From DATLFI01 sp035524895 (GTDB lineage Bacteria; Acidobacteriota; Thermoanaerobaculia; Multivoradales; Multivoraceae): a stretch of DNA of 5,207 nucleotides. Where the stretch lies: assembly GCA_035524895.1 (NCBI GenBank), contig DATLFI010000249.1, forward strand, positions 1-5,207, written 5' to 3'. This document shows positions 5,156-5,207 of the stretch, one piece after another. The notes under the pieces are model-generated. The model searched no databases. It had not been told where the DNA came from and was given only the letters and a program-made list of their open reading frames with translations. Position numbers and translations under genes: made by a program. Position 1 is the stretch's first letter. Every line of letters begins with the position of its first letter.

Positions 5156-5207
5156 TGTCGCCGGCCCACACGCGGTCCGCCGTTTCCACCGAGAACTCCT
5201 GGTTCAG
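5064..5207 (-). pseudogene. IS3-family transposase (OrfB, rve/DDE core) fragment
   Basis: The minus strand from the right edge gives 48 uninterrupted codons matching the integrase core of IS3-family OrfB: NQEFSVETADRVWAGDITYL, then GWCYLAVLLDLHSR, then VVGWSLSS. The first catalytic Asp of the DDE triad is in GDITYL (codon at 5157-5159). The homology ends at about 5064-5066, inside the catalytic domain, where copy B of the Y1 element begins. The second Asp and the Glu are therefore missing, and no IS terminal inverted repeat or target duplication is visible at the join. This is the broken edge of an IS copy that lies mostly to the right of the window. It cannot encode a working transposase unless completed elsewhere. 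Confidence 0.88.

Overview
The window is GC-rich, with strongly G/C-ending codons in its real genes. Its gene families suggest a myxobacterium-like deltaproteobacterium (Myxococcota). The evidence is a Y1 (HUH) transposase-like protein with the long C-terminal extension known from that group, a DUF326-type cysteine-rich copper protein, and a small SEC-C protein. The assignment is inference; no rRNA or other phylogenetic marker is present.

Layout, left to right. Positions 1-204 hold a possible tail of a gene entering from the left and a run of short tandem repeats. Positions 205-1058 hold a broken copy (copy A) of a Y1 transposase-like element. Positions 1059-1370 have no gene, but contain three different short tandem duplications. 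Positions 1371-1778 (minus) encode a four-helix-bundle copper-storage protein, with a good ribosome binding site and a sigma-54-like promoter upstream. Positions 1850-2230 have no gene I can support. Positions 2231-2476 (plus) encode a small SEC-C protein with one membrane helix. Positions about 2509-3052 (minus) carry coding-like segments spread over three frames, which I read as one or two decayed small genes. Positions 3065-3714 (minus) are a complete VapBC toxin-antitoxin operon. A 12-bp perfect palindrome lies upstream of vapB and contains the start codon of a divergent 66-residue ORF (3729-3929). Positions 4080-5065 hold the second, nearly intact copy of the Y1 element (copy B), in the same orientation as copy A. 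At 5065/5066 it is cut off and joined to a minus-strand fragment of an IS3-family transposase that runs off the right edge.

The picture is an accessory region built by mobile-element traffic. Two direct copies of one element, about 3.9 kb apart, bracket a small cargo of a copper-storage protein, a SEC-C protein, a toxin-antitoxin pair and decayed genes. I found no gene set that clearly forms a new multi-gene system. The points most worth following are the putative sigma-54 control of the copper protein, the palindrome shared by vapB and the divergent ORF, and the recent decay of copy A compared with copy B.
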